Part shown: positions 27,301 through 35,411 of the stretch, in pieces
How the letters are laid out: each line of letters opens with the position of its first letter
Numbering within the stretch: position 1 is the stretch's first letter
Assembly: GCA_021739695.1 (NCBI GenBank)
Contig: JAIPBM010000009.1
Location: 62,001 to 126,000 of the forward strand
Reading direction: 5' to 3'
DNA: 64,000 bases
Source: Flavobacteriales bacterium
GTDB taxonomy: Bacteria > Bacteroidota > Bacteroidia > UBA10329
Program-made: the position numbers and the translations under genes
The notes under the pieces: model-generated
What the model was told of the DNA's origin: nothing
Databases searched by the model: none
The model's input: only the letters and a program-made list of their open reading frames with translations

Positions 27301-30300
27301 TGCTGGCCATGTTTGAAAATGCCACTGCATTCAACCAACCGATAGGAAGTTGGGACATCGGCAATATGGTTAGTATGACCAGCATGTTTAGGAATGCTAC
27401 CGCCTTCAATCAGGATTTGAGTGGCTGGAACACAGCAGGCGTAATTTCTTTTGGTACTATGTTCGAAGGCGCTAGTTCTTTCAACCAGAACCTCGGCTCA
27501 TGGATATTGAATCCCAGCGTCAGTGCCTCCATGGGCGATATGCTTACTGACTGTGGCATGGACTGCGAAAACTATTCTAAAACGCTCATAGGTTGGCTGG
27601 CCAATAATCCAACGGTGACAGGTCGCTACCTCAGTAGCACCAACCTCGAATACGGCACCAACGCAGTGGCAGCCCGCCATGCGCTCACAACCACGCAGGG
27701 CTGGACCATAACTGGGGATGTTGCCAGTGGTGTGTCATGCGATCCAGATCTGTTCGTTACCAAGTGGGATCTTTCCATTGGTGGAGATGTTTCTGAAATT
27801 GCATTTGATGTGGAAACAAGCGGCACGGTAAACTATTCATGGCACGAATTATCTCCGGGCTCAGCCTCGGGTATTGGAAGCTTTAGTGGCACCACAGCCA
27901 CCATCAGCGGACTTCCATCAGGAGCCATCATCAGAGTGCATATTGAAGCTGCAAATTTCAATCGAATCAATATAAACAATGGCACCCACAAGAACAGACT
28001 GGTAGATGTGGAGCAGTGGGGGGGCGTAGCATGGACTTCGATGGAGAATGCTTTTAATGGCTGTTCCAACCTCGACATCACCGCCACCGATGTGCCGGAT
28101 CTATCTGCTCTTACTCAGATGTCATCCATGTTCGAGCAATGCACTGCCCTCAATGCTCCTAGTAACATAGCTACTTGGAATACCGCTGATGTTACCCACA
28201 TGAATTCGATGTTCAACGGGGCAAGTTCATTCAATCAGGATATAAGTGGATGGAATACAGCTGACGTCATATTTTTGAATGGAATGTTCTTCAATGCGAG
28301 TTCGTTCAATCAGAACTTAGGTTCATGGATATTAACAACCGATGTGAGTATGGCAGATATGCTGAGCAATTGCGGCATGAACTGCGAAAACTATTCGACC
28401 ACGCTTATTGGTTGGCAAGCAAATAATCCAACGGTAACAGGTCGCAGCCTTGGCGCAGCGCTTCTGACCTACAACAGTGATGGAGAAGTGGCACGCGATG
28501 CGCTTGTCTCATCACAAGGCTGGGAATTTGAAGATGGTGGACTAGGCTACACAACGGGAACCGATGTTCAAACAGCCTGCGGAAGCTACACGTGGATGGA
28601 TGGAAACGAATACACGGCAAGCAATAACACCGCCACTTATAGCATAGTTGGAGGTTCGTCCACTGGCTGCGACAGTATTATAACCCTGAACTTGACCATC
28701 AGTCTAGGAACCACGTGGTATGCCGATACGGATTCGGATGGTTTTGGAGACGCCCTCAGCACGCAGGTTGCTTGCACGCAGCCTTCTGGCTACGTGGCTA
28801 ATGACACAGACTGTGACGACACGAACTGGCTCCTGTGGTCATCCTGCTACCAATGGACTGGCGCAGTGAGCACAGATTGGAACGATGGCGGCAACTGGAG
28901 TGGAGGAAACGTGCCTACTGCCGCAGACGATATCACCATCACATCCATACCTAGCAGTCAACCTCACGTAACCAGCACTGCAGCATCCCCTGCTGCTTGC
29001 GCCAACCTGATCATTAATGGTCTTGCCTTACTAACAGTTGATGCCGGCAAGGCACTCACCGTCAATGGCAATATGGTACTGACTGGAGACATCCTTGTGA
29101 AAGCGGATGAGACCGGAATCGGTTCGCTCATCACCTACGGAAACAAAGCGGGCAACGGCTTCTGCAAAATGGAGCAATACCTCACAGGTTCAAACAATGC
29201 TGGAACACCCAATGGCGTGTTCTATTACGTCACCCCGCCTGTTACTTCGGCACAGGCATCTGTTTACGACCTGGCCAGCGGCAACAAACTATGGGCCGCT
29301 AATGAAAGCTCGCAAAGCTACCCGCAGATTACGGATGGGTTCAACGTGCTTGATGCTGGAAGAGGATACGTGGTTCGCATGGGCGATATAAGCACCATTA
29401 CCTATAGCGCAAACGCCTTCAATACAGGCGATGTAGAGATAGGAGCACTTACGCGCACTGGAACAACAGCAACCAACCGTGGCTACAATCTGGTGGGCAA
29501 TCCGTATCCAAGTTCGGTTAACTGGAGCAATGTGGATACCACCAATCTCTACGGCTCCATTTGGTACAGAACGCATACGTCTAACGATGTAATGACATAC
29601 GACACCTACAATGCCGTTGCGGATCTGGGAACTTCAAACAATTTCAACGGAACAAATGCCACAGGTATCATACCACCTGCACAGGCATTTTGGGTTCGGG
29701 TGAAAAATGACAACAGCACCGCTTCGGTCAACTTTACCAACGCTATGCGAAGCCACGGAACACTTTCTGGCATCTACAAGCAAGCGGCAGAAGATGGAAC
29801 AGTGAGAATGACCTTGAGTGATGGAACAACTTCGGATGAGACCATTCTTCTTTTCAATGAGAATGCTTCGGATGATTTTGATGCCTACGACAGCCATAAA
29901 TTCTGGGCAACGGCAAGTTTGTCGCAGATATACATGAACGAAGCGGTAGACACCCTTGCCATTAACGGACTTTATAGCACGCAGACGAACCCGATTGTTG
30001 AATTGGGAGTGAAACTACCATCAGCCGGAAGCTACACCCTCAACGCAACGAGCATCACGTTAAATGAGGATGTGTACTTGGAAGACCGAATGCTCGGTAT
30101 CTTCCAAGACTTGAATCTGGAACCAAGCTATGCGTTCAGTTCATCTGTTGGTGGAAATATCCCAACGCGCTTTGCACTTCACTTCGGCATGGCCATTACT
30201 GGAATTGAAGATGGAGTAGAAGCAAACTCACACGTGTACACATCCAGTGGAAGCCAGTTGAACGTCATCCTATCTGAGAACATCGAGAACGGAAACGTAC

Positions 30301-30449
30301 AGGTGTTAGATATGGCAGGGCGAATCATTCTCACTGCGAACCTCACTTCATCGAGAACCACCTTGGATATGAATGCCTCAACAGGTGTTTATCTCGTGCG
30401 AGTGGAGACTGAAAAAGGAACATATACACATCGCGTAATACTTAACTAG
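24342..30449 (+). CDS. Giant mosaic surface protein: delta-60 repeats, BspA-like DUF285 repeats, T9SS tail
   Basis: A 2035-residue secreted protein with a signal peptide ending FAQ at 19. Residues ~20-385 hold about eight delta-60-type repeats (DGKIIVGGxFTSFNG..IARLN.DGSLD). Three modules then follow, starting near 391, 762 and 1137, each opening F.T.WDLSIGG. Each contains BspA-like DUF285 repeats of the form FNQ.IG.WNTA.V..M..MF..A. Residues ~1459-1480 are a MopE-like YADTDSDGFGD motif, then a NWSGGNVPTAADDI segment, a beta-rich region, and a T9SS type A tail ending in VYLVRVETEKGTYTHRVILN. It is probably a surface adhesin or scaffold. Modules 2 and 3 share a 106-base identical block containing G7 runs. 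Confidence 0.9.
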   Translation: MKNLLTILLVLLGSTAFAQDGTLDTTFDAGTGSLYPPSSTNAVECAELQADGKVIVGGYFSSFNGKAVRHVARLNDDGAVDTTFYASIAGVNTVYDVAIQADGYVIVGGTFSSIEGRSRNGIARLKIDGSLDTLFNPGSGFNGPVRSMAIQSDGKIIVGGAFTSFNGIPVGNIARLNANGSLDAPFVTGTGFGSYIRTITLQADGKIICGGIFTSYNGTAAPKIARLNTDGSFDSSFDVGTGFQSGTGSQITATALQSDGKIIVIGGFSIFNGVNAGSIVRLNTDGSVDASFNVGGIGSAGSNLQIAAIQADDKIIIGGMLSSYNGTPVSRIARLYADGSLDATFDQGTGFNSQTFALCVQPDGKIIAAGSFSSYNGVSKNAVVRLNVENSFVTRWDLSIGGAATDLSFFATTSGTVSYFWEELSPGNATGSGTFSGDATISGLPSGSIIRLSIAPANLNSFSLNNLASHRNRLVDVEQWGDMQWTSAQSAFYGCANLQISATDVPDLSAVTDMSQMFRGCTILNGPANISTWNTASVTTMRGLFYSAAAFNQPIGSWNMASVTDLYEMFRSATAFNQAIGTWNTVSAETMTRMFWGATSFNQPIGTWTTTNVTDMGNMFRAATSFNQNIGGWNTASVTGMASMLNGAAAFNQNIGSWNTASVISMASMFNAAASFNQNIGSWTLNSAVNMSAMLDNCGMDCESYSNTLNGWRTNNPSLTYRVLGASGLQYGTNALSTHLALVFSLGWSISGDASIYSDCRRFITRWDLSIGGDVSEIAFAVETSGTVNYSWEEVSPGMASGAGSSTGTTATISGLPAGAIISLRIEPANFNRININNGTHKNRLVDVEQWGGVAWTSMENAFYGCSNLQISSTDVPNLSGVTNMDYMFTRCTILNGPSNINSWNTSTVNSMERTFYFASAFNQNIGNWNTAAVTSMLWMFTRAEAFNQDIGGWNTGLVTNMQYMFRYAISFNQNISGWNTANVSDVLAMFENATAFNQPIGSWDIGNMVSMTSMFRNATAFNQDLSGWNTAGVISFGTMFEGASSFNQNLGSWILNPSVSASMGDMLTDCGMDCENYSKTLIGWLANNPTVTGRYLSSTNLEYGTNAVAARHALTTTQGWTITGDVASGVSCDPDLFVTKWDLSIGGDVSEIAFDVETSGTVNYSWHELSPGSASGIGSFSGTTATISGLPSGAIIRVHIEAANFNRININNGTHKNRLVDVEQWGGVAWTSMENAFNGCSNLDITATDVPDLSALTQMSSMFEQCTALNAPSNIATWNTADVTHMNSMFNGASSFNQDISGWNTADVIFLNGMFFNASSFNQNLGSWILTTDVSMADMLSNCGMNCENYSTTLIGWQANNPTVTGRSLGAALLTYNSDGEVARDALVSSQGWEFEDGGLGYTTGTDVQTACGSYTWMDGNEYTASNNTATYSIVGGSSTGCDSIITLNLTISLGTTWYADTDSDGFGDALSTQVACTQPSGYVANDTDCDDTNWLLWSSCYQWTGAVSTDWNDGGNWSGGNVPTAADDITITSIPSSQPHVTSTAASPAACANLIINGLALLTVDAGKALTVNGNMVLTGDILVKADETGIGSLITYGNKAGNGFCKMEQYLTGSNNAGTPNGVFYYVTPPVTSAQASVYDLASGNKLWAANESSQSYPQITDGFNVLDAGRGYVVRMGDISTITYSANAFNTGDVEIGALTRTGTTATNRGYNLVGNPYPSSVNWSNVDTTNLYGSIWYRTHTSNDVMTYDTYNAVADLGTSNNFNGTNATGIIPPAQAFWVRVKNDNSTASVNFTNAMRSHGTLSGIYKQAAEDGTVRMTLSDGTTSDETILLFNENASDDFDAYDSHKFWATASLSQIYMNEAVDTLAINGLYSTQTNPIVELGVKLPSAGSYTLNATSITLNEDVYLEDRMLGIFQDLNLEPSYAFSSSVGGNIPTRFALHFGMAITGIEDGVEANSHVYTSSGSQLNVILSENIENGNVQVLDMAGRIILTANLTSSRTTLDMNASTGVYLVRVETEKGTYTHRVILN
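26825..26930 (+). repeat. Intragenic direct repeat, copy 1 (of 106 bp)
   Basis: This block appears identical to 27950-28055 and encodes the start of DUF285 modules 2 and 3. It includes a run of seven G (26893-26899). The identity suggests recent duplication or gene conversion. Confidence 0.85.
27950..28055 (+). repeat. Intragenic direct repeat, copy 2 (of 106 bp)
   Basis: Second copy of the block at 26825-26930, 1125 bases downstream and in the same frame, with the same G7 run at 28018-28024. Confidence 0.85.
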
Positions 30450-30450
30450 A

Positions 30451-30521
30451 GCGTCATTGCGAGGACGCAGGGCGAAGCAATCTGATTGCAATAAGAAGAT
30501 TGCTTCGTTCCACGCAATACC
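30451..30521. repeat. REP-like imperfect palindromic element
   Basis: The stretch opens GCGTCATTGCGAGGACGCAG. Arms GCGAAGCAATCT (30472-30483) and AGATTGCTTCGT (30497-30508) pair, as do outer arms GCGTCATTGCG and CACGCAATAC. Sequences of this type are dispersed intergenic repeats in many bacterial genomes. It follows the giant gene by one base and may also stop transcription. Confidence 0.75.
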
Positions 30522-30552
30522 AATAACAGCTAACTTCTAATACCTAAAAACC

Positions 30553-30702
30553 ATGAAGAAAAGAACCTACAAGAAACCAGCGGTCAAAAAAACAACCATC
30601 GATAACGAGATCAGCATGGTCATGATGTCACCGTTTGGTCCGACAGGAGACCCCGAAGCATCGGTCATCAAAAAACTGAACCCGTTGAGGTGGTGGAGGT
30701 AA
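30553..30702 (+). CDS. Small basic ORF (49 residues) of the Bacteroidota KKxYxKP type
   Basis: MKKRTYKKPAVKKT leads into IDNEISMVMMSPFGPTGDPE and ends NPLRWWR. Bacteroidota genomes contain many short ORFs beginning MKKxYxKPxI whose middle reads like xSLVMMSPxGP; this fits that pattern. It may be a small structural or precursor-like peptide. It lies between a palindromic repeat and a strong terminator, which suggests a real transcript. No signal peptide is visible. Confidence 0.55.
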   Translation: MKKRTYKKPAVKKTTIDNEISMVMMSPFGPTGDPEASVIKKLNPLRWWR

Positions 30703-30726
30703 TCAGTACAAAATAGATTCTTGTGA

Positions 30727-30761
30727 AAGAGCCGCCAATTTGGGCGGCTCTTCTTGTTTTT
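30727..30761 (+). terminator. Rho-independent terminator after the small KKxYxKP ORF
   Basis: GAGCCGCC and GGGCGGCTC pair across an AATTT loop and are followed by TTCTTGTTTTT. It begins 25 bases after the stop of the 49-residue ORF, supporting a short transcription unit. Confidence 0.85.
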
Positions 30762-31074
30762 AAACCCGATTCAGACGTGTGACGCTTTAATCTTTGGTGT
30801 TCGTAATCAAACATGAGGTTCATTCAGCAAATTCTGGTGCACAGGTCCTACGGTTTCTTTATTCGTAGATCCTATTCCATCGAGAATAGTTCTTACTGTT
30901 GACACTTAGATCACAAATCCTTAGTTGATTATCCATTGTTACAAAGCTTCAAACCGTTCTCACTTTTCCATTCTGCTTTTTCTTCGTTTTCGCACGCTTT
31001 TAAGCGCATCACTGTTCAAACCTCCTTGCTTAAATATCAATTATACTGCTCAATAGAACCTTCCTGCCATTCAG
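30762..31074. other. Intergenic region, no gene recognised
   Basis: A 313-base stretch of plain AT-rich sequence before the 21-nt array. A promoter-like AATCTTTG (30789-30796) precedes a 29-codon ORF starting near 30812, but the ORF has no recognisable features. I see nothing else that can be supported. Confidence 0.5.
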
Positions 31075-31410
31075 TAGATCAACGCGGCAGGTCACTGTAA
31101 CGCTGCGGAAGGTCTCTAGATCAATGCGGCAAGTCGCTGGAACGATGCGGAAGGTCTCTAGATCAATGCGGCAAGTCGCTGGAACGATGCAGAAGGTCTC
31201 TAGATCAACGCGGCAGGTCGCTGGAACGATGCGGAAGGTCTCTAGATCAACGCGGCAGGTCGCTGGAATGATGCGAAAGGTCCGTAGATCAATGCGGCAG
31301 GTCGCTGGAACGATGCGGAAGGTCCGTGGAACGATGCGCAAGGTCTCTAGATTAACGCGGAAAGTGAGTGAACCGATGTATTGAGTCTGTAAATCAATGT
31401 GAATTAGGCT
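31075..31410. repeat. Tandem array with 21-nt period (42-nt higher-order unit)
   Basis: Sixteen consecutive 21-base units without spacers. Two unit types alternate: one begins TAGATCAA and contains GCGGCAGGTCGC, the other begins TGGAACGATGCGGAAGGT and ends CTC or CCG. Together they give a 42-base higher-order repeat. The last three to four units are more diverged. Both strands stay open in one frame because 21 is a multiple of three, which produces spurious repeat ORFs (minus strand motif IVPATCRIDLETFR). I consider it non-coding. Confidence 0.85.
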
Positions 31411-31489
31411 CAATCAGTTTCAGGATACTGCAATTTCTAATCCTGAAGCGGCTGGAAAAGTCTTGCCACGTAAAATGGTAGTGGATATA

Positions 31490-31526
31490 AAAGAAAAAGG
31501 GGCGATTTCGCCCCTTTTTCTTTTAA
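31490..31526 (-). terminator. Terminator of the outer-membrane protein cluster
   Basis: On the minus strand AAAAAGGGGCG pairs with CGCCCCTTTTT around a 4-base loop, followed by TTTTTCTTTTAT. It lies 21 bases after the stop of the last cluster gene and could also act on the plus strand. Confidence 0.85.
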
Positions 31527-31546
31527 ATTGTGGGCTCTAGAGCTGC

Positions 31547-33490
31547 TTATTCTGCAGGAGTTACTTGTTGCATTTCAGACTCTTTCTCTTTCGCTGCGTC
31601 AAGGTCAATCTCTTGATTGTTGAATTTAGCCGTTACTGCAGGGTTTTTCACACCCAACGAAATTACTTGCTCAAGTAATGCCTCCGCTTCTGCAAACGTC
31701 TTGAAAGAGCCAATGGTGTACACTTTCAATCCACCCGTTGTCGATTTCATTTCCACACCATGCTGGGCAATCAGTTTAGAAAGCTTATCAAGCTCAATAC
31801 GCAAGCGATATTCTTTCAGTTCTACACCATAGCTCAACACATCCACATCTTCAATGTCAAGCGACACTCCTTTAGGCTGTTGATTTCTTGCTTTGTCAAA
31901 GCCTACAACTCCAAGGTCAACACCCACATCTGGAATAGCACCTTCGTTCACACCAAATGCTTCGTCAATCCCGCTGCTGATCAGCTCATTCTGTTTTTTC
32001 TCAGCAGCTTCAAAGTTGTCGTAAGAACCAAGTGTGAAAACAGAGATTGAATCATTCACCTTTGTTTCAACCAACCCTTGCATCTTGGCCAAACGCATTT
32101 TGATCTGCGTTGGGATATCATAGTTTGTATATGTTCCAACGTGAACCGTGTATTTCGGATCAATCGATTTTTGCGAATAGAGCCATTCTTCGTTTACGTT
32201 CTTTCTCAACAAAGAAGTCGTATCTGAACCATAGCTCTTGTAAATATCTTGATAGCTCACACCAACACCATTGGCATCCACAATTCTACCAGCAGGCGTT
32301 TTAAGTTCCTTGTCACGGTAATCTGGAATTCCATCGGCATCCTCATCAGCAGGACAACCATGTTCATCTACTACCAATCCTTTAGGGGTTCCTCCGCAAC
32401 GGTCGTTGAAATCTGAAACACCATCACCATCAGAATCTTCGTCTACAACGGCACCGAAATCAGCATAGTCAGCTCCGGCCATGTCAACCTTTGGCGCTTT
32501 CTTTTTAAATGGGTCGAATTTGAAGAACACAGAAAGTGATGTATAAAGGAATCCATCATTCGAGAAGAATCCTTTGCTTCCTCCACTTACATTGTCCATC
32601 TTGTCAGTTGTGGTGAAATAATAGAACGAACCAAGGCGAATAGCAAATTTTCTCGAAGCGTTGAAATCGAAACCTGCTCCAACTGGAATGCTGACAGCTG
32701 CTATAGGATATTCACTTACGCGTGTTTCATATTTATAGTCTCGGCTTAGAACTTTAATGTCATCCGTGGCTGGGCTGCTTTGATTCACATTTCTGATCAG
32801 ACCATCGTCCCAGTAGTAATATACATTGCCACTACCATCTTGAAGATCGCTGTAGACACTGTAATCTGAATAGCTCACCCCAACCGATACGAAAGGAGTG
32901 ATACCGACCGGATTAAGGATCACGTTCTTGAAGTTGTAAACCAAACTTGCTCCAACCGTAAAAACCTTCGACTCAAAGTTCTTTGGGGTATCATGCAACG
33001 ATTGATTTTGATCCCAGCTCAATTTGGCAAGCAATACATCCACATTCAATTCCAAGTAATTGGTCACGTTGGCGCCAACACCGAAATTCCATCCAGGATG
33101 ACTTCCAATACGGTGAACTGTAGTGCCAGGATTGTCTCGCAAGTCTCCGAAATAGTTCATCAGGCCTACTCCGCCATGCACATTGGCCATAAAATGATAA
33201 GGCACTTTCGCTTTTGGCCCTTTGCTCTTTGCTTCTATTTTTTGCTCTGGTTTCTCTTGAACTTTAGGAGCAGCAGCTTTCTCTGGCGTAGGTTGAACTA
33301 CTGGTTCTTTTTTAGTCTCAGTAGCTTTTTCTTTGGCTACTTTTTCCTTCTTGACTTTAGCAGGTTTTTCCTTCTTAGGTTCTGCTACTTTTTCTTTAGG
33401 AGCCTCCTTGTTTTCTCCTTGGGTATTGTCTTGGCCGAAGGCCTGAAGAGTCAGGAAGCTGATGGTCAGTATAAGTATGGTGTACCTCAT
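31547..33490 (-). CDS. Outer-membrane beta-barrel protein with TSP3-like repeats and two SPOR-like domains (paralogue 5)
   Basis: A 647-residue protein with a signal peptide ending QAFGQ. Residues ~25-90 are a Lys/Pro/Glu-rich linker (KEKPAKVKKEKVAKEK). A ~240-residue beta-strand-rich barrel follows (FMANVHGGVGLMNYFGDLRDN). Then come thrombospondin-type-3-like calcium repeats DEDSDGDGVSDFNDRC and DEDADGIPDYRD. Two C-terminal SPOR-like repeats follow (YTVHVGTYTNY.. and VYTIGSFKTFAEAEALL..). SPOR domains bind denuded peptidoglycan glycan. It lacks the EF-hand tail of its four paralogues. The OmpA peptidoglycan domain that usually follows TSP3 repeats in Bacteroidota is replaced by SPOR. Confidence 0.85.
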   Translation of the reverse strand: MRYTILILTISFLTLQAFGQDNTQGENKEAPKEKVAEPKKEKPAKVKKEKVAKEKATETKKEPVVQPTPEKAAAPKVQEKPEQKIEAKSKGPKAKVPYHFMANVHGGVGLMNYFGDLRDNPGTTVHRIGSHPGWNFGVGANVTNYLELNVDVLLAKLSWDQNQSLHDTPKNFESKVFTVGASLVYNFKNVILNPVGITPFVSVGVSYSDYSVYSDLQDGSGNVYYYWDDGLIRNVNQSSPATDDIKVLSRDYKYETRVSEYPIAAVSIPVGAGFDFNASRKFAIRLGSFYYFTTTDKMDNVSGGSKGFFSNDGFLYTSLSVFFKFDPFKKKAPKVDMAGADYADFGAVVDEDSDGDGVSDFNDRCGGTPKGLVVDEHGCPADEDADGIPDYRDKELKTPAGRIVDANGVGVSYQDIYKSYGSDTTSLLRKNVNEEWLYSQKSIDPKYTVHVGTYTNYDIPTQIKMRLAKMQGLVETKVNDSISVFTLGSYDNFEAAEKKQNELISSGIDEAFGVNEGAIPDVGVDLGVVGFDKARNQQPKGVSLDIEDVDVLSYGVELKEYRLRIELDKLSKLIAQHGVEMKSTTGGLKVYTIGSFKTFAEAEALLEQVISLGVKNPAVTAKFNNQEIDLDAAKEKESEMQQVTPAE

Positions 33491-33510
33491 GGTGTATGGT
33501 TTTGGCGGTG

Positions 33511-33518
33511 CAAAGGTA
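33511..33518 (-). promoter_or_regulatory. Putative -7 promoter box of paralogue 5
   Basis: The minus strand reads TACCTTTG, matching TAnnTTTG, 20 bases before the ATG at 33490. This suggests the gene can be transcribed separately from its upstream paralogue. Confidence 0.45.
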
Positions 33519-33529
33519 ACAAGCTGGTA

Positions 33530-35371
33530 TTAATCTTCGAAATATAGATCGATCAGCTCGTTGATCATTTCTTGTGTGTAGTTAGACTTCCCTTGTTGGA
33601 AAAGAGCAATCATCTTGTTCACTTCGTCAGGCGTCAATTTTCCGTCATTGTTAAAATCAACTTCTTTGAATTTGTTGGCCAAGTAACGCTGCGTGTCAGA
33701 CAATCCATCTTTCTTATAGTTTTCCAGAATATTCAATGTGCCATCAATATAAACAGCCATCGTTCCTCCAAAGTTGATCGCTTTCGCATCTTCCATGTAC
33801 TCATGGTAAAAATCGATCAGGTTATACAGTTGCAAAATGCTCAATGGAGAGACTCCTTCTAGCACGTCTTCAATTACACGCATAACCTCATCTGCAGTTA
33901 TAAGACCGTCTGCATTGTAGTCCGCATCGCTGAATTGTGGCGGAATAGAAGCTGTGCTGTTCTCTTCCTTAGTTATAGCTAATGGCTGTTTTGGTGAGAT
34001 TACTTTTTCGGCCACCAACTGCTTATATACACGGTCGATGCTAGAATAAACCTCGTCAACAGAACTAGCTTGCTCAGGCGATTTACTGAAAATCTCGTTG
34101 GTTATCTCCTCAAACAACTTATCGTATTCACTTTCATTCTCAACACGGTTTTGAATATCAAGCATCATGATGGCCAGCTTGGTCGAATCTTCCGCTGTTA
34201 GACTGGCTTTTCTTGAAAGTATTCCACTTGGATAGATCTGATGCATGCGAGCTCGCTCAGTAGCAACTGAATCGGCATAAGCGGCCAACATCATCTCATC
34301 CGTTAAGGTCACACCTTCTGTGTTAACCACGTTGCCCAAAGCAGTGGCCTCTTCCTTATCACGGTAATCGGCAATCACATCAACATCTGTGTCTATTGGG
34401 CATCCAAACTCGTCTACTTTCACGCCACTAGGTGTTTTGGCACAACGATCATCAAAATCGTTCACACCGTCTTCATCAGAATCTTCCAAAAGCATGGCAT
34501 AGAAGTCGACATCTTCATAGAATTTGTCTTTCATGCTTTTCGTGTAATCACGTTTTACGCCAATGCTGTAGCTAACTGAAGCAGAGGTATAAAGGAACAT
34601 GTCGTTACGGGAATTCCCCTTACGAAGACTTTCACCTTTGTCAGATACATCATCGATCAGGTCGGTAAACGTATAATAGAAACTCGCTCCGATTCGTGCA
34701 CTTATTCGTCTTCCCATTTTAAAGTCTACGCCTGCGGATACTGGCAATGAAAAGGTGTATTGATTGTATTTTCCTAACCCGTCTTGGTTCTCATCTCTGA
34801 GGTCAGACTCATAAGTATAATCGCGTTGCAATGGCACAGCTTGTTCACTATTAGGGTCAGTTTGTGCCAAGCTCATGATGGAGCCGTCAGACCAATAATA
34901 ATATCTGTTACCGTTAGCATCAAACAGATCAGACTTGCTATCGAAGTTTATGAACGATACTCCAAATCCAACATAAGGCTGAACAATGCCTGGTTTCTTA
35001 TACAGGTGATTGAAGTTGTAGCTAACACTTGCTGTACCAATGAATGTTTCTGATTTGAAGTTCAGATTGCGCGTTGTACTTCGTTCGTTGATAGTGATGT
35101 TGCCATAGGTAGCGTCTAAATTGATATCGAAGTATCTTGATAGGTTGGCACTGGCCAATACGGAAACGCCATATGTGCTGGTAAACATATGCTGATAATT
35201 GTTGTCGTTCACATCTCCGAAGAAAGTGAAAGCCCCAGCACCAATGCCAATTCGAGGGGCGAGTAGGGCATCACGCCCTCTGTTATCAACATAGTAATTA
35301 TCGTTCAACTGCCCAAAGCAGTTTGCACTAAATAGAACGATAATGGAAAGGAGTTGTAAAGCTTTATTCAT
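33530..35371 (-). CDS. Outer-membrane beta-barrel protein with TSP3-like repeats and two EF-hand modules (paralogue 4)
   Basis: A 613-residue protein using the ATG at 35371 (MNKALQLLSIIVLFSANCFGQ, a proper signal peptide); 22 extra upstream residues are not credible. The barrel (residues ~25-290) contains the family motifs GAGAFTFFGDVNDN, YVGFGVSFINFDSKSDLFDANGNRYYYWSDG and RDYTYESDLRD. TSP3-like repeats follow (DSDEDGVNDFDDRC, DTDVDVIADYRD). A helical region leads to two EF-hand modules, loop DYNADGLITADE followed by LIDFYHEY, and loop DFNNDGKLTPDE followed by LIDLYFED. Loop positions 1, 3, 5 and 12 are all acidic or Asn, as needed for calcium. Confidence 0.85.
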   Translation of the reverse strand: MNKALQLLSIIVLFSANCFGQLNDNYYVDNRGRDALLAPRIGIGAGAFTFFGDVNDNNYQHMFTSTYGVSVLASANLSRYFDINLDATYGNITINERSTTRNLNFKSETFIGTASVSYNFNHLYKKPGIVQPYVGFGVSFINFDSKSDLFDANGNRYYYWSDGSIMSLAQTDPNSEQAVPLQRDYTYESDLRDENQDGLGKYNQYTFSLPVSAGVDFKMGRRISARIGASFYYTFTDLIDDVSDKGESLRKGNSRNDMFLYTSASVSYSIGVKRDYTKSMKDKFYEDVDFYAMLLEDSDEDGVNDFDDRCAKTPSGVKVDEFGCPIDTDVDVIADYRDKEEATALGNVVNTEGVTLTDEMMLAAYADSVATERARMHQIYPSGILSRKASLTAEDSTKLAIMMLDIQNRVENESEYDKLFEEITNEIFSKSPEQASSVDEVYSSIDRVYKQLVAEKVISPKQPLAITKEENSTASIPPQFSDADYNADGLITADEVMRVIEDVLEGVSPLSILQLYNLIDFYHEYMEDAKAINFGGTMAVYIDGTLNILENYKKDGLSDTQRYLANKFKEVDFNNDGKLTPDEVNKMIALFQQGKSNYTQEMINELIDLYFED

Positions 35372-35411
35372 GGGCGTTGCCAAGCAAATTCTGCTAAAAA
35401 TAACCAAAGAA

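Noticed and set aside
30812-30901. 29-codon ORF following an AATCTTTG box
   Set aside because: No hydrophobic segment, no recognisable motif; promoter box has a mismatch.
31075-31410. CRISPR array
   Set aside because: Units are contiguous and 21 bases long with no unique spacers; no cas genes nearby. The same holds for 61546-61776 and 57468-57660.
31030-31413. Open reading frames on both strands through the 21-nt array (14-residue repeats)
   Set aside because: The period is divisible by three, so repeats stay open in any frame that lacks a stop in one unit. No start context, signal peptide or family similarity.
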